Origin: Candidatus Aphodomonas merdavium
GTDB taxonomy: Bacteria > Bacillota > Clostridia > Christensenellales > Aristaeellaceae
Reading direction: 5' to 3'
Assembly (NCBI GenBank): GCA_018715585.1
Contig: DVLH01000319.1
Coordinates: 1-5,700, forward strand
DNA length: 5,700 nucleotides
Shown: piece by piece, positions 5,216 to 5,700 of the stretch
Numbering within the stretch: position 1 is the first letter of the stretch
Layout of the letters: every line of letters begins with the position of its first letter
Program-made: the position numbers and the translations under genes
The notes under the pieces: model-generated
The model's input: only the letters and a program-made list of their open reading frames with translations
Databases searched by the model: none
What the model was told of the DNA's origin: nothing

Positions 5216-5700
5216 ATGAAAAAGTTTCTTGCTCTTGCTATGGCGCTGACGCTTGCTCTTTCGGCAATTGGCGTTTCTGCCTTTGCTGAAGAAGAAGAAG
5301 TGAATATTTCCATCTGGTGCGCTTATGTAACGGAAGATCCGTACGGAAAATATGTGCAGCAGTATGCGGACGCCTTCATGGCGGAAAATCCCAACGTGAA
5401 GATCGAAGTGACCGGCGTCTCCAGCAACGATATTTACACCAAGCTGGCCGCCACTTCCACCTCCCCGGATGACCTGCCCACCCTCTTCTACACCAGCGCC
5501 GACCAGGCACCCAGCCTTGTCGATATGGGCTTGGTGGAAGATATGAGCAAATACCTGACCGAAGAGGAGATCGCCGCGCTCGGCAATGGCGTCTATGATG
5601 CCTGCATCATGATGGACATCATGGCCTACTACCCCATCGACCTGCAGCCTCTGGCGGTGCTCTACCGCACCGACCGTTTTGAAGAAAACGGCATCGAAAT
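5216..5700 (+). CDS. ABC transporter extracellular solute-binding protein (sugar type), 3'-truncated
   Basis: The first 161 codons of an open frame that leaves the window. Residues 1-24 form a Sec signal peptide: a KK N-region, a hydrophobic LALAMALTLALSAIGV core, and an AFA site before EEEE. No lipobox cysteine is present (the first Cys is C35, in SIWCAY), so a secreted, non-lipidated protein is predicted. The mature start, VNISIWCAYVTEDPYGKYVQQ, then FMAENPNVKIEVTGV and NDIYTKLAA, is the N-lobe pattern of family-1 extracellular binding proteins: a beta strand with a W, a helix, then 'NP-x-V-x-V'. The LPTLFYTSADQAPSLVDMGLVEDMSKYL stretch is the usual aspartate-rich 'location and lid' region (positions about 90-117). 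A sugar or oligosaccharide ligand is typical, but the ligand cannot be read. Permease genes would be expected downstream. Its placement after the dehydratase suggests import of the pathway's substrate. Confidence 0.85.
   Translation, partial: MKKFLALAMALTLALSAIGVSAFAEEEEVNISIWCAYVTEDPYGKYVQQYADAFMAENPNVKIEVTGVSSNDIYTKLAATSTSPDDLPTLFYTSADQAPSLVDMGLVEDMSKYLTEEEIAALGNGVYDACIMMDIMAYYPIDLQPLAVLYRTDRFEENGIE

Noticed and set aside
5213..5235. Catabolite-repression (cre-like) site at the binding-protein start
   Set aside because: The bases around the start (TGAAAAAGTTTCTT) lack the central CG and the CA end of the consensus.

Overview
The window reads as part of a carbohydrate or amino-acid catabolism locus of an anaerobic, fairly GC-rich Bacillota, probably a Clostridia-type gut bacterium. 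The reasons are purine-rich, strong Shine-Dalgarno sequences (AAAGGAGG, AAAGGGAG), tight same-strand gene packing, a family-1 sugar-binding protein with a typical Firmicutes-style leader, and GC that looks like 55-60% by eye. This placement is inference. All six genes lie on the + strand. No RNA gene, IS element, CRISPR array or clear intrinsic terminator was found.

Layout: (1) 1-563, the C-terminal part of a YheO/DauR-type regulator (PAS_6 plus HTH_22), cut by the window edge. (2) 547-2139, a zinc-dependent N-acyl-D-amino-acid deacylase of the amidohydrolase superfamily, overlapping the regulator by 17 bases. (3) 2126-3250, a PLP enzyme of the SelA-like/DgaE (D-glucosaminate-6-phosphate ammonia-lyase) family, overlapping the deacylase by 14 bases. 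(4) 3279-3740, a RidA-family enamine/imine deaminase. (5) After a 173-base gap, 3914-5065, an enolase-superfamily acid-sugar dehydratase nearly colinear with E. coli D-galactonate dehydratase (DgoD). (6) After a 150-base gap, from 5216 to beyond the window edge, a secreted solute-binding protein of a sugar ABC importer.

How they may work together (inference): the binding protein captures a sugar-acid or amino-sugar-acid type solute. The deacylase removes an N-acyl group from a D-configured amino acid, which could be an N-acetylated amino-sugar acid. The PLP lyase eliminates ammonia from the freed amine, and RidA hydrolyses the reactive enamine/imine to the 2-keto acid. The DgoD-like enzyme makes a 2-keto-3-deoxy sugar acid from a non-aminated sugar acid. 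Both branches could meet at a 2-keto-3-deoxy-hexonate. The regulator belongs to a family that includes the D-arginine regulator DauR, which fits D-amino-acid-like sensing. No kinase or aldolase for the keto-deoxy acid is in the window, so it would have to lie outside. The most notable points are the deacylase, PLP lyase and RidA module beside a DgoD homologue, and changes at substrate-facing positions of that homologue despite a complete catalytic set.
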